From an uncultured Candidatus Saccharibacteria bacterium (lineage in GTDB: Bacteria; Patescibacteriota; Saccharimonadia; Saccharimonadales; Saccharimonadaceae): a stretch of 31,368 nt of DNA. How positions within the stretch are numbered: the stretch's first letter is position 1; each line of letters opens with the position of its first letter. Location: the NCBI GenBank assembly GCA_947364965.1, contig CANAUU010000001.1, forward strand, positions 1 through 31,368, given 5' to 3'. The notes under the pieces were generated by a model. The model saw nothing but the letters and a program-made list of their open reading frames with translations. It had not been told where the DNA came from and did no database searches. Shown piece by piece: positions 31,242 to 31,368 of the stretch. Position numbers and translations under genes: made by a program.

Positions 31242-31368
31242 ATGAATAAAGCAGTTAAAAGCACCCTCGCGGTCGTGGCTGGCGCAGCCGCTGTCGCGGG
31301 TGCCATCGCTGTCCCTTCCCTAGTCTCAGCCTGGGGCGACAACAGCGAGAATGGTGCTCGCCCAAGCT
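31242..31368 (+). CDS. Secreted protein, 3' truncated by the window
   Basis: 42 codons are visible: MNKAVKSTLAVVAGAAAVAG then AIAVPSLVSAWGDNSENG. This is a typical signal peptide with a cleavage site near VSA-W. GAGAGGAG (31228-31235) lies 6 nt before the ATG. No promoter of the orphan or leaderless type is seen in the 160 bp before it, which are A+T-rich and hold a TTAATTA/TAATTAA inverted repeat (31199-31220). Codon style is like that of the orphan genes. Confidence 0.8.
   Translation, partial: MNKAVKSTLAVVAGAAAVAGAIAVPSLVSAWGDNSENGARPS

Noticed and set aside
1..31368. CRISPR arrays, insertion sequences, prophage or integrase genes
   Set aside because: No regularly spaced repeats, transposase-like or integrase-like proteins were seen in any frame.

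Overview
The window reads as a piece of chromosome from a small-genome, host-associated bacterium of the Patescibacteria/CPR, most probably Candidatus Saccharibacteria (TM7). Support is the mix of a FISUMP-domain surface protein, lamin-tail and Cys-repeat surface proteins, a short HrcA, a mucin-binding-type adhesin, a membrane-anchored PIN-TRAM protein and a stripped-down set of peptidoglycan enzymes. TGA is used as a stop (for example in the ATGA overlap at 8922), which argues against the UGA-recoding CPR lineages. There is no 16S rRNA here, so the assignment is inference.

Layout. 3-1103 is the 3' end of a surface protein, followed by about 650 bp of mostly non-coding, hairpin-rich DNA. 1752-4088 is a three-gene minus-strand operon (membrane protein, ATP-cone-like protein, FAD/NAD oxidoreductase without its redox cysteines). 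4256-6391 holds a lamin-tail surface protein and an adenylate-kinase-like protein that overlap tail to tail. 6525-7837 is hrcA-grpE behind a CIRCE-like operator. 7936-10094 is a phosphoketolase split into two overlapping genes. 10194-14774 carries a PIN-TRAM protein, a class A PBP and a DUF218/YdcF-like protein. 15147-19418 carries two orphan genes, tyrS, a 27-codon basic mini-gene and a phosphomannomutase-like HAD enzyme. 19686-22427 is tpiA coupled to a long disordered tail-anchored protein. 22764-31368 carries three more orphan genes (the last a large MucBP adhesin), a fused S11/M15 D,D-carboxypeptidase, tRNA-Gly(TCC), tRNA-His(GTG) and the start of a secreted protein.

The most striking pattern is two different ways of starting gene expression. 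Nine genes at the head of transcription units have a -10 box (mostly TATAAT, often with TG one base before it) ending exactly 6 nt before the ATG, so their mRNAs should be leaderless. Five interspersed genes of unknown function instead share one near-identical promoter, TTGAC(A/T)-17 bp-TACAAT with GTGC before the -10. They then have leaders of about 70 to 490 nt with hairpins, a strong Shine-Dalgarno sequence, and in most cases a clear GC-rich terminator. They look like a separate set of strongly or specially controlled genes for surface or host interaction. The longest leader (27870-28357), in front of the MucBP adhesin, contains three hairpin motifs each present twice and is the best candidate for an undescribed regulatory RNA.
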